NCBI RefSeq assembly: GCF_024753255.1
Contig: NZ_JANUHA010000030.1
Location: 1 to 33,537, forward strand
Origin: Massilia agri
GTDB lineage: Bacteria; Pseudomonadota; Gammaproteobacteria; Burkholderiales; Burkholderiaceae_D
Direction of reading: 5' to 3'
Length of the DNA stretch: 33,537 bases
Position 1 is the stretch's first letter. Each line of letters starts with the position of its first letter. A program made the position numbers and the translations under genes. Below are positions 7,982 to 16,719 of the stretch, piece after piece. The notes beneath the pieces are model-generated. The model saw nothing but the letters and a program-made list of their open reading frames with translations, did no database searches and was not told where the DNA came from.

Positions 7982-8683
7982 TTACACGCTATGGGCCAGG
8001 CCGAGGTTCCGATTGGCCGGGACCGCCACGTCGATGAGCTTCGGGCGCGGCAGGTCCAGGGCGGCCATCAGGGCGACGAAGTCGGCGCGCGAACGGTTCG
8101 CCAGGCGCGCGTTGTGGCGGCGCTCCCAGCCGATGCTCGATACGGACTGGCCCTTGTAGTCGTGGCCGGGCCAGACCCGGGTGGCGTCGTCGAGCACGAA
8201 GAGCTTGCGGGTAACGCTGTCGTAGAGGGCGTCGGCGGAGCCGCCCTGGAAATCGGTGCGCCCGCAGCCGTTCACCAGCAGGGTGTCGCCCGTGAAAAGG
8301 TTGCCGCGCCAGAGGTAGCACATGCTGCCGGCGGTATGGCCGGGCGTATGGATCACGGCGATGTGCTCGCGCGCACCAAACGGAATCACGTCGCCGTCTT
8401 CCAGCTGGACTTCGGCCGGCGGGATCCCGCAGCCGCTCGGCACGCAGGCCTTGGCGCCGGTGAGGGCGCGCAGCTTGCCGGCCGAGGTGACGTGGTCGGC
8501 ATGGGCGTGGGTCTCGAGCACGTGGGTCAGGCGCAGGCCGAGGCGCTCGATGTGGGACAGGTCGCGCTCGAGGTTGTGGTCGACCGGGTCGATGATCACG
8601 GCGTCGCTGCTATCGGGGGCGGTCAGGATGTAGGTGTAGGTGGACGACTCGGCGTCGAACAGCTGGATGGGATTGATCTGCAT
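7982..8683 (-). CDS. Persulfide dioxygenase (ETHE1-like metallo-beta-lactamase fold)
   Basis: A 233-residue metallo-beta-lactamase-fold enzyme of the ETHE1/SDO group, which oxidises glutathione persulfide to sulfite with a single non-haem iron. Visible metal-site motifs are THAHADH (H59, H61, D63, H64), TPGHTAGS (H116), TGDTLL (D133) and WPGHDYKG (H174). The block GCGRTDFQGGSADALYDSV (139-157) matches the ETHE1 GCGRTDFQ signature, separating it from glyoxalase II and lactamases. The start at 8683 follows a GGAGAG ribosome binding site. It lies 61 bases downstream of a TlpA-like gene on the same strand, which supports a shared role in thiol/sulfane-sulfur chemistry. No sulfurtransferase or sulfide:quinone reductase is nearby. 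Confidence 0.88.
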   Translation of the reverse strand: MQINPIQLFDAESSTYTYILTAPDSSDAVIIDPVDHNLERDLSHIERLGLRLTHVLETHAHADHVTSAGKLRALTGAKACVPSGCGIPPAEVQLEDGDVIPFGAREHIAVIHTPGHTAGSMCYLWRGNLFTGDTLLVNGCGRTDFQGGSADALYDSVTRKLFVLDDATRVWPGHDYKGQSVSSIGWERRHNARLANRSRADFVALMAALDLPRPKLIDVAVPANRNLGLAHSV

Positions 8684-8744
8684 GGGCTCTCCGGGCAATC
8701 GCGACGTTGTACCACAGCCTTGCGCGTTGCGAAAGAGCCTGCGC

Positions 8745-9554
8745 TTACGGCTTTCGGAGGCTTGCCAGCTTCTCGCGCAGCGTCGCCTCCGACAGCTCGC
8801 CCGTGTGGCGGGCGCGCAGCACGGCCCCGGCGTCATAGAACAGGGTGGCCGGATAGCCGGGCGAGGAGGTGCGGGCCGCCAGGCGCGCGGCCGGGTCGAG
8901 CACGACGTTCTCCATGCGCAGGCCCTGGTCGGCCAGGAAGCCGGCGACCGCCGCGGCGGATTCGCCCTGGTTCACGAAGACGAAGGCGATGTCGGGATGG
9001 GCGCGCTGCGCCGCCTCCAGGGCCGGCATCTCGCGCCGGCAGGGCGGGCACCAGGTGGCCCAGAGGTTGACCACCATGGGCTTGCCGGCCAGGCTGCGCA
9101 AGGGGATCTCGCTGCCGTCGAGGCGGCGCACGGTCAGGTCGGGGAGCGGCGCGGCGCTCGGGGCCAGGGCTTGGGCGGCGAGCGCGCCGCCCAGCCAGAC
9201 GGCGCCCCCAAGCATCAGGCTGGCCAGCAGCGGACGGCGCAGGGGCGCCTGGCGCCGGATGATCTCGGCGGCCACCACGCAGGCCACCATCAGGCCGACC
9301 GGGCGGTCGAAGCCGCCGTCGCGGATGTCGAACATCGTCCAGGGCTTGGCGAGGAAGAGGTCGTGGTGGCGCAGTACGAAGACGGCGCGGGCGGCGATGA
9401 AACCGGCGGCGATCACGGTCCAGACGGCGCCGCCGGCGTCGATGCCGCGACGGCGGCGGTAGAGGCCGGCCAGGCCTGTCGCGGCGAGGATGGCGGCGAG
9501 CGCCAGCAGGGTCGGAACGGAGAAGACGAGGGGACCGAGCCGGATGGCATCCAT
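8745..9554 (-). CDS. TlpA-family membrane thioredoxin with N-terminal Lgt-like membrane region
   Basis: A 269-residue protein with two parts. Residues 1-130 carry about four membrane helices that resemble the prolipoprotein diacylglyceryl transferase-type membrane region found in some TlpA fusions, though too short to be the enzyme. Residues 135-269 form a periplasmic TlpA/ResA thioredoxin domain with WCPPC at 168-172 (C169, C172) and the cis-proline GYPATL (P235). It should reduce disulfides or handle thiols in the periplasm. It lies directly upstream of the persulfide dioxygenase in the same direction, suggesting one transcript. Which substrate protein it serves is not evident. Confidence 0.85.
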   Translation of the reverse strand: MDAIRLGPLVFSVPTLLALAAILAATGLAGLYRRRRGIDAGGAVWTVIAAGFIAARAVFVLRHHDLFLAKPWTMFDIRDGGFDRPVGLMVACVVAAEIIRRQAPLRRPLLASLMLGGAVWLGGALAAQALAPSAAPLPDLTVRRLDGSEIPLRSLAGKPMVVNLWATWCPPCRREMPALEAAQRAHPDIAFVFVNQGESAAAVAGFLADQGLRMENVVLDPAARLAARTSSPGYPATLFYDAGAVLRARHTGELSEATLREKLASLRKP

Positions 9555-9621
9555 GGCGGCGCACTTTCTGTTGGGATGCGCGCAGCTTAGCGCAGGAGGC
9601 TTAACAGAACATTAACCAGCT

Positions 9622-10608
9622 TCATGCCGGGGCGTTGGGCCGAAAACGTTTGCGGTAGTCGCTTGGCGAAGTACGGAATGCGCTGCGGAAATGCTGCCTG
9701 AGTGCAAGCGCATTGCCGAATCCGGCCGCCTGCGCCACCCGCTCGACCGAGGCCTCGCTGGTCTCTAACAGGCGCTGGGCATGGAGCAGGCGCTGCTTGA
9801 GCAACCACTGCTTGACCGTGGTGCCGGTCGCCTGGCGGAAGTGGCGGGTGAAGTTGCGGCGGCTCATCGCAACGCGCGCGGCAAGCGCGTCGATGCTGTG
9901 TTCTTCGGCCAGGTGCGCGTCGATCCAGGCAAGCAGTTCGGAAAACCGGCCGGCCGCAGGCGACGCCGGCAGCGGCCTGTCGATGAACTGGGCCTGGCCG
10001 CCGTCGCGGTGGGGCGCGATCAGGATGCGCCGGGCGACCTTGTTGGCGTAGTCGGCGCCGCGCAGCCGGCGCAGCAGGTGCAGGCAGCAGTCCAGGCCCG
10101 CCGCGACCCCGGCCGACGTCAGGACCTGGCCTTCGTCGACATACAGGACGTGCTGGTCGACCTTCACCGTCGGGTAGCGCGCGGCGAGCAGCCCTGCCGC
10201 CTCCCAGTGGGTGGCGACGGTCCGGCCATCGAGCAGGCCGGCCTGGGCCAGCGGAAAAGCACCCAGGCACAGTCCGACGATGGTGGCGCCGCGTGCGTAC
10301 GCGCGGCGCAGGGCGTCCAGCAGGCAGGCTGGCGCCTCGCGGTCGGCTGTCAGCCAGGAAGGCATGACGACGATGTCGGCTTCCTCGAGGCCGGAAAGGT
10401 CGCGCTGCGCGGTGATCGTGAAGCCGGCCGAGGTCCGCAAGGGGCCCGCCTGCAGGCCGCAGACGAGGATCTCGAAGCAGGGGTCTTCGGCGCGCACGGC
10501 CTGGCTGCCGAAGACCAGGCAGGGGACCGACAAATGGAAGGGGATGATGCCGTCGAAGGCGACGACCGCCACCTTGGGTGCGGCAGGAAGGTGTTCTTGT
10601 GGGCGCAT
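9622..10608 (-). CDS. GlxA-type transcriptional regulator (DJ-1/PfpI + AraC HTH)
   Basis: A 328-residue regulator. Residues 10-195 are a class I glutamine amidotransferase-like (DJ-1/PfpI) domain with GLCLGAF around C114, the position of the nucleophile elbow in this superfamily. Residues about 222-325 are an AraC-type double helix-turn-helix, seen in SIDALAARVAMSRRNFTRHF and VERVAQAAGFGNALALRQHF. Family members act as activators or repressors of amino-acid or amine metabolism; the ligand here is unknown. The start at 10608 has no ribosome binding site, and a TATAAT sits six bases upstream, suggesting a leaderless message. A longer in-frame start at 10713 exists but adds residues unlike the family. 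It is divergent from the isochorismatase-like gene, its likely target. Confidence 0.88.
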   Translation of the reverse strand: MRPQEHLPAAPKVAVVAFDGIIPFHLSVPCLVFGSQAVRAEDPCFEILVCGLQAGPLRTSAGFTITAQRDLSGLEEADIVVMPSWLTADREAPACLLDALRRAYARGATIVGLCLGAFPLAQAGLLDGRTVATHWEAAGLLAARYPTVKVDQHVLYVDEGQVLTSAGVAAGLDCCLHLLRRLRGADYANKVARRILIAPHRDGGQAQFIDRPLPASPAAGRFSELLAWIDAHLAEEHSIDALAARVAMSRRNFTRHFRQATGTTVKQWLLKQRLLHAQRLLETSEASVERVAQAAGFGNALALRQHFRSAFRTSPSDYRKRFRPNAPA

Positions 10609-10614
10609 GGCCCG

Positions 10615-10620
10615 ATTATA
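10615..10620 (-). promoter_or_regulatory. Predicted -10 box for the GlxA-type regulator
   Basis: A perfect TATAAT on the minus strand ends six bases before the ATG at 10608. If used, transcription would begin at or next to the A of the start codon. The -35 region is weak, so this rests on one good hexamer and the absence of a ribosome binding site. Confidence 0.4.
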
Positions 10621-10736
10621 TCGAAAGTGTGCCTTCGGGCCACTGTCGCGGGGTTCAACGAGGCCCGACAATGCCTTCCGTCCCGTCATCGGGATGCACG
10701 TCTCACCACCCACACCAACCTGTTTCGAGGAATACC

Positions 10737-11285
10737 ATGAGCAAGAATGCCGTCATCGTCGTCGATTTGCAGAACGATTATCTGCCCACAGGGAAGCTGC
10801 CGCTGGCCGGCATCGACGCGGCGCTGGGCAATGCCGCCCGCGTGATCGCCGCGGCCCGCGCGAAGGGCGAACCGGTCTTCCATGTCCGCCACGAATTCCT
10901 GCAGGCCGACGCGCCCTTTTTCGCGCCCGGCAGCGCGGGCGCCCGGATCCACCCGGCGGTGGCGCCACAGGAGGGCGAAGCCGTGATCCTGAAGCACCAC
11001 CCGAATTCCTTCCTGAAGACCGACCTGAAGCGGCAGCTCGACGCCGGCGGCGTCGATGCCGTCACCATCGTCGGCGCGATGAGCCATATGTGCATCGACG
11101 CGACGGCGCGCGGCGCCTCGGACTTCGGCTACCGCGTCACGGTGGTGGACGATGCCTGCGCCACGCGCGACCTCGAATTCCGCGGGCAGACCGTGCCGGC
11201 CGCCCAGGTCCACGCCGCGCAGATGTCGGCACTGGCCTTCGCCTATGCGACGGTGATGGATACCGACGCCTGGATTGCCGCCTGA
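10737..11285 (+). CDS. Isochorismatase-family cysteine hydrolase
   Basis: A 182-residue cytosolic hydrolase of the isochorismatase/nicotinamidase superfamily at full family length. The catalytic triad is visible: D10 in VIVVDLQNDY, K86 in AVILKHHPNSF, and C119 in GAMSHMCIDATARGA, preceded by the usual cis-peptide region (IVGAMS). The likely reaction is amide or vinyl-ether hydrolysis; small amides are typical for relatives next to GlxA regulators, but the substrate is not known. The start follows GAGGA with a 5-base spacer. Its divergent neighbour is the GlxA-type regulator, a common pairing that implies local control. The stop is nine bases from the stop of the convergent CorC-type gene, with no terminator between. 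Confidence 0.9.
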   Translation: MSKNAVIVVDLQNDYLPTGKLPLAGIDAALGNAARVIAAARAKGEPVFHVRHEFLQADAPFFAPGSAGARIHPAVAPQEGEAVILKHHPNSFLKTDLKRQLDAGGVDAVTIVGAMSHMCIDATARGASDFGYRVTVVDDACATRDLEFRGQTVPAAQVHAAQMSALAFAYATVMDTDAWIAA

Positions 11286-11294
11286 TCCCCGCCT

Positions 11295-12632
11295 TCAGTC
11301 CGCCGCGCCCGGGGTCCGCGAGGGCGCGACCGGCGTGACCGGCGTGACCAGGATGCGGTCGATCCGGTTGCCGTCCATGTCCATGACCTCGAAGCGGAAG
11401 CCTTCCCATTCGACGAACTCGGAGGCCTTGGGGATGTAGCCGAGCTGGTAGAGCAGGAAGCCGGCCAGGGTATGGTAGGCGCCTTCGTCCTCGCCGGGGA
11501 AGACGATGCCGGTTGCGAGCAGGTCGCGGAAGCGGTCGAGGGCGACGCCGCCGTCGAGCAGCCAGCTGCCGTCCTGGCGCTGCACCGCGTCGGGATCGTG
11601 CTCCTCGCCGGCCACGGTGACGTCGCCGACCAGGGCGCTCATCACGTCGCTCAGGGTCACCATGCCCTGGATGTCGCCGTACTCGTCGACGATCAGGGCC
11701 AGCTCGGCGCGGTTCTTCTTGAACATCTCGAGCAGGGCCATGGCGCTCACGGTCTCGGGCACGTAGAGCAGCTCCTGCACCGCGCCGTCGATGTCGATCG
11801 CGTCCACCGCGCCGGTGCGGGCAGCCTGGCCGAACAGGTCGCGCACCAGCACGTAGCCGAGGATGTGCGAGCGGTCGCCCCGGCATACCGGGAAGCGGCT
11901 GTAGGGGTTGTTCGCGATGATCTCGAGGTTGGTGGAGCGGTCCATCTCGAGGTCGAGGATCACCAGGTCCACGCGCGGCGTCATCAGGGACTTCAGGTGC
12001 TGGTCGTCCAGGCGCAGGGCGCGCGAGACGATGTCGTACTCGGTCTTTTCAAAGACGCCGGTGTCGGCGCCTTCCTTGATCATGCCGGTGATGTCTTCCT
12101 CGGTCGGCGCTTCTTCCTTGGCCTGGTGGATCCCGATGATGCGCACGATGGCGTTGGTGGACAGCGAGAGCGCCTTCACGAAGGGCGACATGATCTTCGA
12201 GAGCAGCCGCAGGGGCGGCGCGATCAGCACCGCCATGGCTTCCGGATAGGCCATGGCGATGCGCTTGGGGACCAGTTCGCCGAAGATGATCGAGGCGATC
12301 GTGATGACCACCACGACCAGTCCGAGCGCCGCTTCACGCGCATACGGACCGATCACGGGGACGGTTTCGAGTTGGGGCGTGAGGTGGCTGACCAGCGAGG
12401 CTTCGCCGAAGGCGCCGTTGAAGATGCCGATCAGGGTGATCCCGACCTGCACGGTGGAGAGGAAGTTGCTGGGATCGTCGGCGAGCTTGAGCGCGGTGCG
12501 TGCGCCGCGGCTTCCTTCCTCGGCGCGCCGCTCGAGGCGCATGCGCTTGGCCGACACCAGCGCCAGCTCGCTCATGGCGAACACCCCGTTCAGGAGAATC
12601 AGGACGGAGATGATCAATATGTCGGTCAGCAC
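11295..12632 (-). CDS. CNNM/HlyC-CorC family membrane protein (PaeA/YtfL-like)
   Basis: A 445-residue inner-membrane protein in the usual order: DUF21/CNNM domain with about four helices (1-190, including NGVFAMSELALVSAKRMRL and ASIIFGELVPKRIAM), two CBS domains (about 205-345, LMTPRVDLV and DEYGDIQGMVTLSDV), and a CorC_HlyC domain at the C-terminus (GSWLLDGGVALDRF to FRFEVMDMDGNRIDRI). Relatives take part in magnesium/cobalt or polyamine export; older 'hemolysin' labels are not meaningful. It starts at GTG (12632) after a GGAGG about 10 bases upstream. It is convergent with the hydrolase gene and lies downstream of hmgA on the same strand, but the 115-base gap argues against co-transcription being essential. 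Confidence 0.92.
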   Translation of the reverse strand: MLTDILIISVLILLNGVFAMSELALVSAKRMRLERRAEEGSRGARTALKLADDPSNFLSTVQVGITLIGIFNGAFGEASLVSHLTPQLETVPVIGPYAREAALGLVVVVITIASIIFGELVPKRIAMAYPEAMAVLIAPPLRLLSKIMSPFVKALSLSTNAIVRIIGIHQAKEEAPTEEDITGMIKEGADTGVFEKTEYDIVSRALRLDDQHLKSLMTPRVDLVILDLEMDRSTNLEIIANNPYSRFPVCRGDRSHILGYVLVRDLFGQAARTGAVDAIDIDGAVQELLYVPETVSAMALLEMFKKNRAELALIVDEYGDIQGMVTLSDVMSALVGDVTVAGEEHDPDAVQRQDGSWLLDGGVALDRFRDLLATGIVFPGEDEGAYHTLAGFLLYQLGYIPKASEFVEWEGFRFEVMDMDGNRIDRILVTPVTPVAPSRTPGAAD

Positions 12633-12747
12633 TTAGGCGGGGCCTCCTTCGGACACACCGGGCCGGGACCGGGCACGCTCACGGCGGCGTACGGCACATC
12701 ATCGCATGCCGGCGCCTCCCGCCGCCGCACAAATGTGAGGGCTGCGC

Positions 12748-14055
12748 TCAGGGTACCAGGCGGAAATTCTTCTGGATGCCGGCCCAGCACTGCTGGTAGT
12801 CGGCCTGGCGCTGCGGCGACGCCAGCGCATAGGGCGTCGGCACGATCACGTGGCGGGTCTCGAACATGAAGGCCATGGTGTCGGCCACCTTGTGCGGCTT
12901 CGTGGTGTCCGCGCTGCTGGCCTTGTCGAACGTCGCCGCGTCCGGCCCGTGGCCGCTCATGCAGTTGTGCAGGCTGGCGCCGCCGGGATTGAAACCGTCG
13001 GCCTTGGCGTCATAGGCGCCGTGGATCAGGCCCATGAACTCGCTGGCCACGTTGCGGTGGAACCAGGGCGGGCGGAAGGTGTCTTCGCCGACCAGCCAGC
13101 GCGGCGGGAAGATCACGAAGTCCAGGGTGTCCACGCCCGGGGTGTCGCTGGGCGCCTGCAGGACCAGGAAGATCGAGGGGTCCGGGTGGTCGTAGCTGAT
13201 CGAGCCGATGGTGTTGAAGTGGCGCAGGTCGTACTTATACGGGGCGTAGTTGCCGTGCCAGGCGACCACGTCGAGCGGCGAATGGCCGATCGAGGCGCGC
13301 CACAGGCCGCCGCAGAACTTGGCGACCAGTTCGAAGTCACCCTCGACGTCCTCATAGCGGGCGATGGGCGTGAGGAAGTCGCGCGGGTTGGCCAGGCCGT
13401 TCGAACCGATCGGGCCCATGTCGGGCAGCTGCAGGAGGGCGCCGAAGTTCTCGCAGATGTAGCCGCGCGCCTCGCCGTCCGGCAGGGACACCTGGAAGCG
13501 CACGCCGCGCGGGATCACGGCGATCTCCTGCGGTTCCACCTCGAGCAGGCCCAGTTCCGTGGCGATCGCCAGGCGGCCCAGCTGGGGCACTACCAGCAGC
13601 TCGCCGTCGGCGCTGTAGAAGTAGCGGCCCTGCATGTCCTTGTTGGCGGCGTACAGGTGGATCGCGCAGCCCGACATCGATTCGGGCGAACCGTTGCCGG
13701 CCATGGTGACCCAGCCGTCGATGAAGTCGGTCGGCGCAACCGGCATGGGCAGCGGGCTCCAGCGCAGCTGGTCGGGCGGGGCGGGCGTGTCGAAACGGCT
13801 GACGATGCGGCCGGCATCGATGGCCTGGAAGCTGCCGTGCATGGCAGCCGGGCGGATGCGGTAGAGCCAGGAGCGGCGGTTGTGGCTGCGCGGGGCGGTG
13901 AAGGCGGTGCCGGAAATCTGCTCGGCATACAGGCCGTAGGCCACGCGCTGCGGCGAGTTGCGGTGCCGGGGCAGGGCGCCGGGCAAGGCTTCGGTGGCGA
14001 ACTCGTTGCCGAATCCGCTCATATAGGCCGATGGTTCGCCTTTAGGCTGGCTCAT
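12748..14055 (-). CDS. hmgA: Homogentisate 1,2-dioxygenase
   Basis: A 435-residue enzyme of tyrosine/phenylalanine breakdown: it opens the ring of homogentisate with O2 to give maleylacetoacetate. It is full length from YMSGFGNEFATEALPGALP to the C-terminus. The iron ligands expected from the human enzyme (H335, E341, H371) fall at H333 and E339 in WFHRNVASEFMGLIHG and H369 in CMSGHGPDA. The start is preceded by AGGAG nine bases away. It is divergent from a LysR regulator with hpd just beyond, so two consecutive pathway enzymes flank the regulator. No fumarylacetoacetase or maleylacetoacetate isomerase is in the window; these must lie elsewhere. Confidence 0.97.
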   Translation of the reverse strand: MSQPKGEPSAYMSGFGNEFATEALPGALPRHRNSPQRVAYGLYAEQISGTAFTAPRSHNRRSWLYRIRPAAMHGSFQAIDAGRIVSRFDTPAPPDQLRWSPLPMPVAPTDFIDGWVTMAGNGSPESMSGCAIHLYAANKDMQGRYFYSADGELLVVPQLGRLAIATELGLLEVEPQEIAVIPRGVRFQVSLPDGEARGYICENFGALLQLPDMGPIGSNGLANPRDFLTPIARYEDVEGDFELVAKFCGGLWRASIGHSPLDVVAWHGNYAPYKYDLRHFNTIGSISYDHPDPSIFLVLQAPSDTPGVDTLDFVIFPPRWLVGEDTFRPPWFHRNVASEFMGLIHGAYDAKADGFNPGGASLHNCMSGHGPDAATFDKASSADTTKPHKVADTMAFMFETRHVIVPTPYALASPQRQADYQQCWAGIQKNFRLVP

Positions 14056-14126
14056 GCTTCATTTCTCCTGGCTGGATGCGCAATATCGAATGGCGCCACT
14101 CTAGAAGAAAACACCATGTTTTACGA

Positions 14127-14155
14127 GATGAATAGAAAAATGTAGACTATTCATC
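14127..14155. promoter_or_regulatory. Palindromic operator between hmgA and the LysR gene
   Basis: GATGAATAG (14127-14135) and CTATTCATC (14147-14155) form a perfect 9-bp inverted repeat with an 11-base AT-rich spacer. It lies about 70 bases from each divergent start codon. The position and dyad symmetry fit a LysR-type regulator site controlling both genes; the ATAG...CTAT core is compatible with, but not the strict form of, the T-N11-A motif. Confidence 0.6.
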
Positions 14156-14223
14156 ATCTAAATATTACTGTTCGCGCGCGGGCGGCACGCCCACAATGCA
14201 GCCGCGACGAACATGAAAGATCC

Positions 14224-15129
14224 ATGATAGAGCCGCACACCATCGACCTGAACCTGCTGTCGGTATTCCAGGAAGTCTACCGGGAGCGCCAGATCTCGTT
14301 GGCCGCCAAGCGGCTCGGACTCTCCCAGTCGGCGGTGAGCAATGCGCTGGCGCGGCTGCGGCGCGCCTTCGGGGACGAGCTGTTCGTCAGGACGGCGAGC
14401 GGCATGCAGCCCACGCCCCTGGCGACGCAGATGGCCGAGCCGATCGGGGTGGCGATGGCCCAGGTGGCCCTGGCGCTGAACCAGCGCAGCCGCTTCGAGC
14501 CGTCGAGCAGCCATCGGCGCTTCACGTTGGCGATGACGGACGTGGGTGAGATCTACTTCATGCCGGCGCTGATCGAGCGCTGCCGGGTGCTCGCGCCGCT
14601 GGTGGAAATCAGCTCGGTGCGCGCCGGAGCGGTGAACCTGAAGGAAGAGATGGAAGGCGGGCGGGTCGACCTGGCGATCGGCCCCTTCGAGGATATTTCG
14701 GAGGCGCTGTACCAGCGGCAGCTGTTCCGCCAGCCTTATGTGACGATGTTCCGCAAGGGGCATCCGCTGGGGCGGGGCAAGGTGGACCTGGCGCGTTTTT
14801 TAGCGGCCGAGCACATGCTGGTGGACTCGCACGACAGCCCCTACGAGCGCATCAACGGGCTGCTCGCGCGGGCCGGGATCGGCCCGAACGTGCGCTTCCG
14901 GGTGCCGCATTTCACCGCGGTGCCGTATATGGTGGCCACGAGCGACCTGGTGGTGACGGTGCCCCAGAAGCTGGCCGAGCGCGCGGCGCTGCCCTTCGGG
15001 CTGGAGTGGATCGCGCCGCCCCTGGAATTGCCGCCGCTGCAGACGAATGTGTTCTGGCACCGGCGCTACAACCAGGATCCGGGCAACCAGTGGTTGCGCG
15101 GCCTGCTGGCGGAAGTGTTCGCCGAATAG
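14224..15129 (+). CDS. LysR-type transcriptional regulator of the tyrosine-catabolism locus
   Basis: A 301-residue LysR-family regulator of normal length. The N-terminal winged helix (about 8-66) reads DLNLLSVFQEVYRERQISLA, then LGLSQSAVSNALARLRRAFG with the expected recognition helix and ELFVRT wing. Residues 90-300 are the substrate-binding domain (FTLAMTDVGEIYFMPALIER, VDLAIGPF, VTMFRKGHPL). Its location between divergent hmgA and co-directional hpd (58 bases downstream) implies that it controls homogentisate/4-hydroxyphenylpyruvate metabolism and senses a pathway intermediate; this is inferred from context. The palindrome 72 bases upstream of its start is the probable binding site. It may share a transcript with hpd. 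Confidence 0.9.
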   Translation: MIEPHTIDLNLLSVFQEVYRERQISLAAKRLGLSQSAVSNALARLRRAFGDELFVRTASGMQPTPLATQMAEPIGVAMAQVALALNQRSRFEPSSSHRRFTLAMTDVGEIYFMPALIERCRVLAPLVEISSVRAGAVNLKEEMEGGRVDLAIGPFEDISEALYQRQLFRQPYVTMFRKGHPLGRGKVDLARFLAAEHMLVDSHDSPYERINGLLARAGIGPNVRFRVPHFTAVPYMVATSDLVVTVPQKLAERAALPFGLEWIAPPLELPPLQTNVFWHRRYNQDPGNQWLRGLLAEVFAE

Positions 15130-15187
15130 AGATTGAATGGCCATGGAGACTGGCCGATGACCAACGACACGAGACAAGGAAGAGAAA

Positions 15188-16276
<1,089 letters not shown>

Positions 16277-16295
16277 TCCGCGCAGGCGGCTACGC

Positions 16296-16329
16296 AAGCG
16301 GGCGGCTCCTGCGGGGCCCGCCCGCTTTT
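16296..16329 (+). terminator. Rho-independent terminator after hpd
   Basis: AAGCGGGCGG (16296-16305) and CCGCCCGCTT (16318-16327) pair perfectly over 10 bp around a 12-base loop, followed by a T-run to 16329. It lies 20 bases past the hpd stop and ends before the lrgA start. Confidence 0.85.
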
Positions 16330-16365
16330 GTTATGCTGTGCGCTTTTCGCCAAGCGCATCGCCTC

Positions 16366-16719
16366 ATGCTCGCCGCCTTCACCATCCTCCTGCTGTTCCA
16401 GTGCCTCGGCGAGGGCATTGTCTTCCTCCTGCACCTCCCGCTGCCCGGCCCGGTCGCCGGCATGCTGCTCCTGATGGCGGCCCTGGTGGTCTGGCCCTCC
16501 CTGCAACGGCGGATCGAGGAAGCCGCCAACACACTGCTCTCCCACCTCTCGCTGCTCTTCGTGCCGGCGGGCGCCGGGATCGTCGCGACCGCAAGCAGCG
16601 GCAGCGGCCACTGGCTGGCCATCCTGGTGTCGGTCGTCGCCAGCACCGTGCTGGCCATGGCAGTCACGGGCCTGGTCCTGCGCGGCATCGGCAAGGGGGA
16701 AGGGAAGCGCGATGCCTGA
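16366..16719 (+). CDS. lrgA: CidA/LrgA family membrane protein
   Basis: A 117-residue protein with four membrane helices, typical of CidA/LrgA holin-like proteins. The family core is visible as LLLFQCLGEGIVFLL followed by LPLPGPVAGMLLLMAALVV and later LSLLFVPAGAGIV. An earlier in-frame ATG at 16333 would put the start only four bases after the terminator T-run with no ribosome binding site, so the start at 16366 is preferred, although its own ribosome binding site is weak. The stop overlaps the start of lrgB by eight bases, showing a coupled pair. Members have been linked to murein hydrolase export, pyruvate or small-acid transport; which applies here is unknown. Confidence 0.88.
   Translation: MLAAFTILLLFQCLGEGIVFLLHLPLPGPVAGMLLLMAALVVWPSLQRRIEEAANTLLSHLSLLFVPAGAGIVATASSGSGHWLAILVSVVASTVLAMAVTGLVLRGIGKGEGKRDA

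Noticed and set aside
5503..8037. An 844-codon open frame on the plus strand
   Set aside because: It lies opposite the PAS-GGDEF-EAL gene. Its translation is a His/Gln/Arg/Ala-rich low-complexity string with no domain, an artefact of high G+C in the antisense frame.
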